Shown: positions 25,941 through 34,900 of the stretch, one piece after another
Position numbering within the stretch: the stretch's first letter is position 1
Layout of the letters: the number at the start of each line of letters is the position of its first letter
From: DATKPA01 sp051955985
Lineage (GTDB): Bacteria; Planctomycetota; Phycisphaerae; WQYP01
Assembly (NCBI GenBank): GCA_051955985.1
Contig: JBQCGD010000145.1
Span: forward strand, 1-64,000
Direction: 5' to 3'
Length of the DNA: 64,000 nucleotides
Notes under the pieces: generated by a model
Told to the model about the DNA's origin: nothing
The model's input: the letters and a program-made list of their open reading frames with translations, nothing else
The model's database searches: none
Translations under genes and position numbers: made by a program

Positions 25941-26429
25941 ATGGCCGCACCCTCGCCGTCTACCCCCCCTACTCCGTCGTCGGGCGACACGCATCTGCCG
26001 ACGTCGACCATCCTGGTGGTTGATGACAATCAGCAGAATGTGGAGCTGATGCAGGCGTACTTGGAGACGCTGAACTGCACGGTGCACGTGGCGGTGGACG
26101 GGGTGGATGCGCTGGAGAAGGTGCCGAAGGTGAATCCGGATTTGATTCTGCTGGACATCATGATGCCGCGGATGTCGGGGTTTGAGGTGTGCCGGCGGCT
26201 GAAGGCGAATCCGGAGACGCGGGAAATTCCGATTTTAATGGTGACGGCGTTGAATGAACTGGGGGATATTGAGCGCGGGGTGGAATCAGGGACGGATGAT
26301 TTTCTGACGAAGCCGATCAATAAGCTGGAGCTGCTGACGCGGGTGAAGTCGCTGCTGCGGGTGAAGCATTTGAAGAATCAACTGGATCGGACGCTGGCGT
26401 ATTTGAGCGATATGGAGAACCGGGATTAG
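25941..26429 (+). CDS. Single-domain response regulator (CheY/PleD-like receiver)
   Basis: A 162-residue receiver-only protein. ILVVDDNQQNVELM holds the acidic pair, LILLDIMMPRMSGFEVCRRL the phospho-acceptor Asp, ILMVTAL the conserved Thr and FLTKPINKLEL the Lys. The opening NQQN and the C-terminal LRVKHLKNQLDRT helix are like the receivers of PleD-type regulators. No output domain follows, so it probably acts by protein contact. The partner kinase is not in the window. The first 23 residues are a Pro/Ser-rich linker. Confidence 0.9.
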   Translation: MAAPSPSTPPTPSSGDTHLPTSTILVVDDNQQNVELMQAYLETLNCTVHVAVDGVDALEKVPKVNPDLILLDIMMPRMSGFEVCRRLKANPETREIPILMVTALNELGDIERGVESGTDDFLTKPINKLELLTRVKSLLRVKHLKNQLDRTLAYLSDMENRD

Positions 26430-26457
26430 CGCGCGGGTTCCAAAACGACGTAAATGA

Positions 26458-26489
26458 GCCACGAAAGACACTAAAGACGCGAAAGAGAT
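26458..26489. repeat. ACGAAAGACACTAAAGACGCGAAAG-type intergenic repeat
   Basis: Iterated ACGAAAGACAC-like units between the response regulator and the thioredoxin fragment; same style as the CACGGAG and CACAGAG repeats. Confidence 0.45.
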
Positions 26490-26660
26490 TCATTTAGGGG
26501 GGGCGGCGGGGTGGGCGAGTGCTTCGGCGACGGCTTTTCGGAGGGCGTCGCCGCGGCCGTCGCGGGCGATGAGGAAGGTTGCGGGGATGGCGGTCGCGCC
26601 GTGCTGCTTGGGCATTGGCGGGACGAGACTCCATATGCTGGCAACTCCTTTCGACACCCG
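26490..26660 (-). pseudogene. C-terminal fragment of a thioredoxin-fold protein
   Basis: On the minus strand a short open stretch ends with MPKQHGATAIPATFLIARDG, then RGDALRKAVAEAL. GATAIPATFLIARDGR is the cis-proline strand of TlpA/AhpC-type thioredoxin-fold proteins. The N-terminal half with the CxxC region is missing; the frame runs upstream into the start of the GH10-like gene on the other strand without further similarity. It looks like a remnant left when the region was rearranged. The left limit (26490, the stop codon) is certain; the right limit is approximate. Confidence 0.5.
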
Positions 26661-26725
26661 TATAATCCGTTCGGCGGGCAGTGACGTTTCCCCCGCAACT
26701 CCGCACGGGCAATTTCGAGTGTGTA

Positions 26726-28288
26726 ATGCTCCGATTCCGCGTCTACAAAGATGGCCAAGTGCCGGCCGACCTCGATCTCTCGACGGCGTATCTCGTCGGT
26801 TCTGATTCAGTGCCCATCCGGGGGGAATTTTTCTACTCGAACGGCGAGATCGTGTGCCGGAAGCGGGCGGCGGGGCCGGCGGCGTTGACGCTGCTGTGGG
26901 AGCTCAAGGGGTTTGGGAATGTGATGCTGGAGACGACGCGGCTGCCGGAGCGCGAGGAGCCGTACGTGCTGGCGCTGGAGCTGGCGCGCGGGCGGGTGAT
27001 GCGGCTGATGCAGAAGCGGGAGGAGTGGGGGTTGTTCGATGTGGCGGAAGCGGCGACGGTGAACGAGAAGGCGCTGGAGGCGCGGGACCTGCTGCTGGAA
27101 GCGATCACGAACCAGGAGAATCCGGCGAAGGCGAGCGAGCTGGCGGAGAAATGCCTGACGATCGTGCTGCCGATTTCGGAGCAGGCGGCGCTGACACATG
27201 CGGATCTACTGCTGCAGCGGCGGATCACGACGCGGAATTTTCCACGCGGGGCGTTCGGGGTGCGGGTCGATCCGAGCATTGCGACGGAAACGTACCGGCG
27301 GCTGATGCTGCCGAACGCGGACTTTGTGCGGCTGCCGATGTGGTGGAAGCAGATTGAGCCGCAGGAGCAGCAGTTTGCGTGGGGGGCGATCGATGAGTGG
27401 ATGGAGTTTTTGCGGCGGCCGAAGGTGCAGGTGCCGGTGGTGGCGGGGCCGCTGGTGTTCTTCAACGAAGTGGCGATACCGGATTGGTTGTACATCTGGG
27501 AGCACGACTATGAAACCGTGCGGGACCTGATGTATGAGCACATCGACCGGGTGGTGCAGCGGTACGGGCCGCAGGTGGCGTTGTGGAACGTGCTGTCGGG
27601 GCTGCATGTGAATGCGTCGTTTTCGTTCACGTTCGACCAGTTGATGGACCTGACGCGGATGACGGTGGGGCTGGTGAAGAAATCGAACCCGAATGCGCGG
27701 ACGATGATTGAGCTGACGCAGCCGTGGGGGGAGTATTACGCGACGAACCAGCGATCGATTCCGCCGCTGTTGTATGCGGAAATGATCGTGCAGTCGGGGA
27801 TCCAGTTTGATGTGTTCGGGGTGCAACTGCGGTTTGGGGTTCCGCGGGATGGGTGCTGGCAGCGGGATTTGTTCCAGATTTCGTCGCTGCTGGACCGGTT
27901 TGCGGCATTGGGGAAGCCGGTGATGATTTCTTCGCTGCAGGTACCGAGCGCGGTGGTGGAGGGTGGGGCAGCGGGGACGTGGCGGAAGCCGTGGTCGGAG
28001 ATGCTGCAGGGGAAGTGGATGGAGGCGGTGACGGACATTGCGTTGTCGAAGCCGTACGTGGAAGCGATCTGCTGGCACGATTTGTCGGACAATCCGCAGA
28101 AGGGCGGGGGCGGGCATTCGGTGCCGTTCGGGGGGCTGGCAGGTGCGGACCTGGGACCGAAGCAGGCGATGAAGACGTGGTCGAGTTTGCGGCGTGCGGT
28201 GCAGGGGTTTCGGGGGAATCCGCCGCCACCGCCGCCACCGCCGAAGCCGCCGGAGCCGCCGAAGCCGCCGCAGTCTCCGAGGAGCTGA
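26726..28288 (+). CDS. GH10-like domain protein lacking the catalytic glutamates
   Basis: About 520 residues with no signal peptide. Residues 1-185 form a domain with FRVYKDGQVPADLDLSTAYLV and helical parts. Residues about 190-460 have the layout of a GH10 xylanase barrel (NFPRGAFGVRV, ADFVRLPMWWKQIEPQ, VALWNVLSGLHVN, FDVFGVQLRFG, PVMISSLQVP, AICWHDLSD). In active GH10 enzymes the acid/base Glu sits in WDVVNE and the nucleophile in TELD; here these read WNVLSG and SSLQV, so both are gone. The C-terminus is a proline-rich tail. A sugar-binding or scaffold role is possible. It is the odd relative of the two active GH10 enzymes further on. Confidence 0.7.
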   Translation: MLRFRVYKDGQVPADLDLSTAYLVGSDSVPIRGEFFYSNGEIVCRKRAAGPAALTLLWELKGFGNVMLETTRLPEREEPYVLALELARGRVMRLMQKREEWGLFDVAEAATVNEKALEARDLLLEAITNQENPAKASELAEKCLTIVLPISEQAALTHADLLLQRRITTRNFPRGAFGVRVDPSIATETYRRLMLPNADFVRLPMWWKQIEPQEQQFAWGAIDEWMEFLRRPKVQVPVVAGPLVFFNEVAIPDWLYIWEHDYETVRDLMYEHIDRVVQRYGPQVALWNVLSGLHVNASFSFTFDQLMDLTRMTVGLVKKSNPNARTMIELTQPWGEYYATNQRSIPPLLYAEMIVQSGIQFDVFGVQLRFGVPRDGCWQRDLFQISSLLDRFAALGKPVMISSLQVPSAVVEGGAAGTWRKPWSEMLQGKWMEAVTDIALSKPYVEAICWHDLSDNPQKGGGGHSVPFGGLAGADLGPKQAMKTWSSLRRAVQGFRGNPPPPPPPPKPPEPPKPPQSPRS

Positions 28289-28349
28289 GAGCGGGTTTTC
28301 GCCGGGAAAATGCTCGCCCTGCTCTGGCGGGATGGCGTAAACTCCGGAC

Positions 28350-28820
28350 ATGGGCGCACCTCAACAATTCGATGAGCCCGTACTCGCCGAGCCGGCAAGT
28401 GACCGCCGGGAGCCGGACGATTGGGGGTGGACGCGTCGACAGCGGGCGGCACTGGGGATGCTCGCCGCGCTGCTGCTGGTGGTGCTCACGGTGATTCTTT
28501 ACCAGCGGCCGCATCTGCTGAGCGATGGGGTTGTGGTTTTGCATGGGCAGCCGGTGACGGTTCCGGCGCGGATTGATCCCAACGTGGCGACGCTGGAAGA
28601 ACTGGCGAGGATTCCGCACATCGGGGAGAAGGTGGCGGCGAAGCTTGTGGCGTACCGGGATGCGCGGAAGGCGCTGACGCCGGATGGCGTTCTCTTTCGG
28701 ACGCCGGACGACCTGGCGCGGATTCCGGGGCTGGGGAAAAAGACGGCGCAGGAACTGGCGGCGTATTTTGAGTTTCCGGACGAGGCGGAGACGCAAGCTG
28801 GGGATGGTGGGCAGGAGTAG
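28350..28820 (+). CDS. ComEA-like helix-hairpin-helix membrane protein
   Basis: A 156-residue protein: polar N-terminus, one membrane helix (ALGMLAALLLVVLTVIL, about residues 34-50), then an extracytoplasmic HhH domain with IDPNVATLEELARIPHIGEKVAAKLVAYRDARKAL and a second LARIPGLGKKTAQELAAYF. This is the DNA-binding motif pair of ComEA-type competence proteins, normally ID(V/I)NTA in the first turn. DNA uptake is the known role of ComEA; no other com gene lies nearby. It starts 61 bases after the GH10-like gene. Confidence 0.85.
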   Translation: MGAPQQFDEPVLAEPASDRREPDDWGWTRRQRAALGMLAALLLVVLTVILYQRPHLLSDGVVVLHGQPVTVPARIDPNVATLEELARIPHIGEKVAAKLVAYRDARKALTPDGVLFRTPDDLARIPGLGKKTAQELAAYFEFPDEAETQAGDGGQE

Positions 28821-28916
28821 CGATTTCGGAAGATCGCGGGCTTATCTGTTGGCGAGGGTCCATGATCCCCACGGCGTGGAAGCCGTGGGCTTGATGCGTG
28901 GGGGTTGGGGGGCTGA

Positions 28917-29939
28917 TCAGGTTCCGAGTGCTTCGCCGACAGCGGCGGTGAGGCGGGCGAGGGCGACGTCGAGGGGGCCGTCGGCGCGGAGGCCGGCAGC
29001 TTTGGCGTGGCCGCCGCCGCCGAATTTGCGGCAGACCTGGTTGACATCGACGTTTCGCTTGCTGCGGAGGCTGCCGCGGACGCGGCCGTCGGGCATTTCG
29101 GTGAGGAGGGCGACGACTTCGACGGTCTGAACGGTGAGGGGCATGTCGACGAGGTACTCGGTCTGGCTGGCGAGGGCGCCGGTTTCAGTGAAGTCGGTCT
29201 GCTTGAGGCTCATGCAGGCGAAGCGGTCGTTGAAGGCCCACTGGAGGCTGTCGAGGGCCCGCTGCATGAGGAGCATTTTGGGCTTGGTTTCGGTCTGCAT
29301 GAGTCGTTCGTAGAGCTGTGCGTTGTTGACGAAGGGGGTGAGGTCGGCGGCCATGAGGTGGGTGCGCGGCTTGACGGAATCGAAGCGGAACCACCCCGTG
29401 TCGGAGACGAGGCCGGCCATGAGGGGGAGGGCGAGTTTCTCGTGCATGGGGACGCCGGCTTTTCGGGCGAGTTCCCAGAGAATTTCGACGCAGGCGGCGG
29501 CGGAGGTGTCGGCGTAGATGACGGGGCCGATGTCGTCGCGGCTGAGGTGGTGGTCGATGGCAACGACTTTCTCGCGTTCTCCCTTGAGGAGGGTGGTGGC
29601 GGGTTCCATCTGGGCGTAGGTGCAGGTATCGACGACGAGGATGGTGTCGACGACGCCGCTGGCGCTGCCGGCCCATTCGGAGTCGAATTCCCATTGGCCG
29701 CCCTCGAGCTCGGCGCCGGAGTCGGGGATGGCGTCGGCGAGGAAGGCGTAGGGGGCGGGCGGCTTGGCGAAGTGGACGGTCTGGATTTCCTGTGCGCCGA
29801 GGGCCTTGAGGATCCAGGCGGCGGCGGTCTGGGAGCCGAGGGCGTCGGGATCGGGGCGCTGGTGGGTGAAGATGGCGACGCGTTTAGCGCGTTTGAGGCG
29901 GTCGATCAATTGATCCATGCTGGCAAGCCCGGCGCTCAT
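28917..29939 (-). CDS. nrnA: DHH family phosphoesterase, NrnA-like oligoribonuclease/pAp phosphatase
   Basis: Degrades very short RNAs and pAp in the cytoplasm by analogy with Bacillus NrnA. DHH motif I is HQRPDPDALGSQ, motif II LVVDTC, motif III AIDHHLSRDD, followed by YADTSAAACVEILWEL and GLVSDTGWFRFDS. The C-terminal DHHA1 domain ends in FGGGGHAKAAGL, which binds the substrate. Length 340 is normal. The ribF gene lies 33 bases upstream on the same strand. Confidence 0.9.
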   Translation of the reverse strand: MSAGLASMDQLIDRLKRAKRVAIFTHQRPDPDALGSQTAAAWILKALGAQEIQTVHFAKPPAPYAFLADAIPDSGAELEGGQWEFDSEWAGSASGVVDTILVVDTCTYAQMEPATTLLKGEREKVVAIDHHLSRDDIGPVIYADTSAAACVEILWELARKAGVPMHEKLALPLMAGLVSDTGWFRFDSVKPRTHLMAADLTPFVNNAQLYERLMQTETKPKMLLMQRALDSLQWAFNDRFACMSLKQTDFTETGALASQTEYLVDMPLTVQTVEVVALLTEMPDGRVRGSLRSKRNVDVNQVCRKFGGGGHAKAAGLRADGPLDVALARLTAAVGEALGT

Positions 29940-29972
29940 GCTGATTCCTTTTGCAGTCGCAACTTGATGTGC

Positions 29973-30914
29973 TCAAGCGGGCATTGTCACCAATTCGCGG
30001 GTGTTTTCCACATCGATTTTCATCTGGCGGACGAGGGGTTCGACGCCGCCGAAGGGGAGCATTTCGCGGAGCCAGCGGTGGAATTCGAGGTCGAGGGTTT
30101 TTCCATAGAGGTCACCGGTGAAATCGAGGAGGAAGGCTTCGACGGTGGTCATGGTGCCGTGGAAGGTGGGGTTGGTGCCGACGCTGATGGCAGCGCGGTA
30201 GTTGCCCCCCCCTACCCGAGCGCGGCCGGCGTAGATGCCCGGGCCGGGGTGGAGCTGGGGGGTGGCGATGTTGGCGGTGGGAAAGCCGAGGGCCTTACCG
30301 CGCTGGGCACCGTGGACGACTTCGCCGCGGAGGGTGTAGGGGCGTCCGAGGCACTTCATGGCATCGACGACGCGGCCGTTGGCGACGAGCCAGCGGATGA
30401 GGCTGCTGGAGACGTTGACGAGGGTGAGATCGGAGAGGGCGACCTGCTCGGTGGGGACGATGATGGCGTTGAGGCCGAATTCGTGGCCGCGGGACTGAAG
30501 GAGCGCGGAATTGCCTTTGGCGCCGCGGCCGAAGGTGAAGGTGGGGCCCTCGACCAGGAGGGTGGCGCCGATGGCGGAGTTGACGACATCGCGGAGGAAC
30601 TCTTCGGCGGTCATGCCGAGGAATTCGCGCGTGGTGGGGACGACGATGAGAACATCGGGGGAGCAGGCGGCGAGCAGTTCTTCGCGTTGCGAGGCGATCG
30701 TCAGCGGCTGCCGGACTTCGCCCGGCCGGAGAATGACGGAGGGGTGGGGATCGAAGGTCATGACGGTGAAGGAGGCTCCGCGGCGTGTGGCTTCGTCGCG
30801 GCCTGTGGAGAGCATTTTGGCGTGGCCGCGGTGGACGCCGTCGAAGTTTCCAATGCACAATACGCCGCCGCGGCGTGCCGGGGGAAATTGCCGAAAATCG
30901 CTGAAAATCTCCAT
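29973..30914 (-). CDS. ribF: Bifunctional riboflavin kinase/FAD synthetase
   Basis: Makes FMN from riboflavin and FAD from FMN. The N-terminal FAD synthetase part has CIGNFDGVHRGHAKML (GxFDGxHxGH motif), TFDPHP and SSSLIRWLVANG. The C-terminal riboflavin kinase part has YTLRGEVVHGAQRGKALGFPTANI, GIYAGRARVGG, ISVGTNPTF and VEAFLLDFTGDLYGK. I start at the ATG at 30914, giving MEIFSDFRQF; five more codons upstream are possible. It is upstream of nrnA on the same strand. No FMN riboswitch precedes it. Confidence 0.94.
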   Translation of the reverse strand: MEIFSDFRQFPPARRGGVLCIGNFDGVHRGHAKMLSTGRDEATRRGASFTVMTFDPHPSVILRPGEVRQPLTIASQREELLAACSPDVLIVVPTTREFLGMTAEEFLRDVVNSAIGATLLVEGPTFTFGRGAKGNSALLQSRGHEFGLNAIIVPTEQVALSDLTLVNVSSSLIRWLVANGRVVDAMKCLGRPYTLRGEVVHGAQRGKALGFPTANIATPQLHPGPGIYAGRARVGGGNYRAAISVGTNPTFHGTMTTVEAFLLDFTGDLYGKTLDLEFHRWLREMLPFGGVEPLVRQMKIDVENTRELVTMPA

Positions 30915-31073
30915 GGCCGCAGTATCCACCAGTTCGGGGCGGGTCGCAATGCGTGTTCGCTTTCGGGCCCTGGCGGTTTCGCAGCCGGAGGCCGGCGTCG
31001 CGGGTTCCGCGGGCAGCGTGGGCGTTCGAATGCGTCGCTTTACCTCCCCCGATCAAAAGACTACATTGCCCGC

Positions 31074-31784
31074 ATGACCGACTCACAAGAAACGCCGGAA
31101 GCTTCTCCCCCCCCTACCGCTGCAGAAGTGCCTTTTGCGGAGGATGCGCCGCGCGAAGATGTCATTACGGAAGCGATCAATCAGCCCGATCTTGCGGCTG
31201 CGGGCGAGGATGCGGGGGAAACGGTCGCGGCGCCGAGTGGCACGCCGGAGCTGACGGCGGATTCCATGCCGCTTTTCCAGGTGCTCGAAGCGATCCTGTT
31301 TTCCACGGACGTTCCGCTGTCGGCGGGGAAGCTGGCGGAGATTGTGGGGGTGGATTCGACGAAGCCGATCAAGCAGACGATCGAGCAGTTGAACAAGACG
31401 TACGAGGAGCGGCAGGCGGCGTATCGGATCGAGGAGCGGGCGGGCGGGTACCAGTTGCTGACGCTGCCGCAGTACGCGCAGTACATCGAGCGCCTGGTGC
31501 GGAAGAAGGATGACGGCCGGCTCACCCCCGCCTCCCTCGAAACCCTGGCCATCGTCGCCTACAAACAACCGATCACGCGCGCCGGCGTCGAGGTCATCCG
31601 CGGCGTTGCCTGCGGCGAAACGCTTCGCACCCTCATGGAACACAACCTCGTCAAGATTGTCGGCCGGGCCGAAGAAATCGGCCGGCCCATGCTTTACGGC
31701 ACGACGCGTTACTTCCTCGAAGTCTTCGGGCTTGCCAACATCAAGGACCTGCCCAAATCGGACGCGCTGAAAGAACCCAAGTAA
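31074..31784 (+). CDS. scpB: Segregation and condensation protein B
   Basis: Winged-helix kleisin-associated subunit of the SMC-ScpAB complex, acting in chromosome compaction and segregation. After a 65-residue acidic leader come LFQVLEAILFSTDVPLSAGK, LVRKKDDGRLTPASLETLAI, VAYKQPITRAGVEVIRGV, LMEHNLVKIVGRAEEIGRP and YGTTRYFLEVFGLANIKDLP, all typical. At 236 residues it is long because of the leader. smc lies 4 kb downstream and scpA is not in the window. Within this gene codon choice flips near 31520: before it Leu is CTG/TTG and Glu is GAG, after it Leu is mostly CTC and Glu mostly GAA, without any break in the protein. Confidence 0.93.
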   Translation: MTDSQETPEASPPPTAAEVPFAEDAPREDVITEAINQPDLAAAGEDAGETVAAPSGTPELTADSMPLFQVLEAILFSTDVPLSAGKLAEIVGVDSTKPIKQTIEQLNKTYEERQAAYRIEERAGGYQLLTLPQYAQYIERLVRKKDDGRLTPASLETLAIVAYKQPITRAGVEVIRGVACGETLRTLMEHNLVKIVGRAEEIGRPMLYGTTRYFLEVFGLANIKDLPKSDALKEPK

Positions 31785-31995
31785 TCCGCCAGAACGCCCG
31801 ATAATCCCACGTCCCACGGCTGGCGCTGCGGGCGCTGGCGGCGCGTTTGCCCGCCTCTCCCGCTTTGATATTGCCCCCGCCCCTTCCATCATTTATAAGC
31901 AACAAACCGCACTGCAGAGCTACACTCATGGCCCGCGCGAACCCCCTGCGTGCCGAGCCGCAAATCCCCGGCCGTTTCGATTCGGAAGGAACACC

Positions 31996-34900
31996 ATGGC
32001 CCGCATCCGCCACGCGAACCACCGCCTCCTCTTCGACAACCTCGAATCCCGCCTCCTCCTCTCCCAAACCCCGCTCCCCATCTCCGTCTCTTACGCCAAC
32101 ACCACCCTCACTTCCGAGACCGCCCCGGGACAGATCGCCCCCTCCTTCTCCAGCGGCACCGATTTCCGCTACGCCTCCAGCACCGCGCCCGGCGCCATCG
32201 GCCAGATCACCCGCACCTTCACCATCACCAACACCTCCAACGCCACCCTCCCCCTCGGCAACGTCACCCTCACCGGCACGAACGCCGCGGACTTCTCCAT
32301 CGTCTCCGCCCTCCCCTCCTCGCTCGATCCGAACACCCCCGCCACCCTTACCCTCGCCTTCAACCCGACCGCCACCGGCACCCGCACCGCCACCCTCACC
32401 ATCCCCGACGCCTCCAACATCGATGCCCCCTTCCTCTTCGACATCCAGGGCACGGGCCTCGCCACCACCAATTTCCCGAATGGCCTCGAAGTCGCCACCG
32501 TCCAAGCCGGCTCCGGCAATGCCACCGCCAGCAACGGCGATGTCCTCTCCATCTCGTACGCCGGGTACCTCCTCAACGGCTTCCTCTTCGACGCCAGCCC
32601 CGCCAATAACCCCTTCGCTCTCATTCTCGACAACACCCCCACCCGCGACTTCATCGGCCACAACCCCAACTTCAATCTCATCGACGGCTGGGAACAAGGC
32701 CTGCAGGGAATGAAGGAAGGCGAATCGCGCATCCTCATCATCCCCTCCTCCCTCGGCTACGGCGTCAACGGCTCTCCGCCCAAGATTCCCTCCAACGCCC
32801 CGCTCGTCTTCGAAACATTCCTCAACGAACTCGATTACGCCCCCGAAGTCGGCATCCGCGGCACCGACAACGCCTTCATCCCCTCCGGCACCTCCACCGC
32901 CAACCTCACCCACGGCACCGACTTCGGCACGATCCCCCCGGGCCAATCCTCCATTAGCCACACCTTCTCCATCGTCGACTTCAGCAACGCCACGGACGAT
33001 ACCGGCAACTTCATCAACCGCCTTAATTACAACAACATGACCGTCACGCTCTCCGGCCCCAACGCCTCCGACTTCTTCTTCGCCGGCGGAAACCCCATCA
33101 CCGTCGCCAACGGCACCCCCGTCAACGGCAACTTCACCATCACCTTCTCCCCCACCGGCACCGGCACCCGCACCGCGACCGTGCACCTCCACTCCAACGA
33201 CGCCTTCAACCCGGACTACACCTTCACCATCCAGGGCACCAACACCCGCGCGATCGCGCTCTCCGCCAACAATCTTTCGATCCCCAACGCAGAGGCTGAC
33301 ACCAACATCAACAACTTCACCGACTTCTCCTACCAATCCCTCTCCCCCAATGACGCGGTCACCCGCACCTTCACGATCACCAACGCCGGCACCTCCACGC
33401 TGTCGCTCGGCAATGTCTCCATCACCGGCGCCAACCCCGCCGATTTTTCCATCGCCTCCCCGCCCGCCCTCTCCTCCCTCGCTCCCAGCCAATCCACCTC
33501 CTTCACCATTCAATTCAACCCCAGTGCCGCCGGCACCCGCGCCGCGATCGTCAACGTCACCTCCGATGCCCTCGGCAACCCCTTCACCTTTGCCGTCTCC
33601 GGCACCGGCGTCGCCACCACCACGCCCCCCAGCAACGTCCGCTACGCCACCCTGCAACCCGCCAACACCACCATCGCCGCCGCCAACGGCGAACTCCTCC
33701 AGATCTCCTTCCAGGCCGAGCCCACCACCGGCACCTACTTCTCCGGCTCCGCCAGCTTCCGCCTCGACAACGTCCCGGGCCACCCGTTCATCAACAATGA
33801 CCAGTCTCCCGCCAACATCAAGAACGCCTACGACTTCCCCCAGATCGATGGCTGGGAAAACGGACTGCAGGGCATCAAGGCCGGCGAAACCCGGCTCCTC
33901 TTCCTCCCGGCCTCCCAGACCGTGGGCGCCTCCGCCAACGGCTCGCTCCTTCCCAACCAGCCGCTCATTTACCTCGTCACCTGCAACGCCCTCGCCTACG
34001 GCCCCGCCCTCGGTGTTTCCGGCAACGGCATCACCATCGCCCCCGGCGCCTCCGCCCCCAACGCCGACGACGGCACCGACTTCGGCACCCTCACCGGCAC
34101 GCAGTCCTCCACCGCCCACTCCTTCAGCGTCTTCAACAACTCCTTCGCCGATGACGCCAACGGCAACCTCGGCGCCAACCTCTCCTTCGGCGGCCTCCCC
34201 GCCATCTCCTTCTCCGGCCAAAACCCCTCCGACTTCCTCGTCTCGTCCAACCCCGGCATCCCGGGCCTCTACACCGTCACCTTTCGCCCCACCGGCACCG
34301 GCCTCCGCACCGCCACCATCCACTTTGCCAGCAACGACCCTCAAAGCCCCGACTACTCCTTCCCCCTCCAGGGCATCAACAACGCCTCACCCGACCTCCA
34401 GCTCACCCTCGACACCACCTCCTTCCCCACCACCCGCATCAACACCAACACCGCCACCACCCTTACCCTTCCCATCCGCATCACCAATGTGGGCGCCGCC
34501 TCCACCGCCACCGGCACCACCGACATCCAGATCTTTGCCCACAACACCGCCACCAACACCAACACCCTCCTCGCCGCCTACCCCGCCCTCACCGTCGCCC
34601 TCACCCCCAACGGGGGCGTCACCTACTCCCTGAACGCACCGATCCCCCTCACGCTCCCCACTGGCACCTACACTCTTCTTGCCAGCATCAACCAATCCGC
34701 CGCCATCTCCGACCCCAATCCCACGAACGACTCCGCCACGACTCCCCAAACCTTCTCCGTCAACGCCGTCTACACCAACCTCACTCCCCACGTCCTTTCC
34801 AGCACCCTCCCCAGATCCGCCCGCGCCAAGACGCCTCTGGCCGGCACCATCACCTTCAACATCGCCAACACCGGCACGCTTCCCCTGCCTAAAACCCAGC

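Noticed and set aside
26726..28288. Active xylanase
   Set aside because: Both catalytic glutamates of GH10 are missing.
29940..29975. FMN riboswitch near ribF
   Set aside because: The short region lacks the conserved RFN elements, and ribF upstream sequence (30915-31073) shows none either.
29007..31073. A long N-terminal extension of scpB through nrnA and ribF
   Set aside because: Low-complexity shadow of two well-supported minus-strand genes; scpB starts at 31074.
31741..34344. An 867-residue minus-strand frame opposite the FKBP gene
   Set aside because: Gly/Glu/Val-rich mirror of C-ending codons in the real gene.
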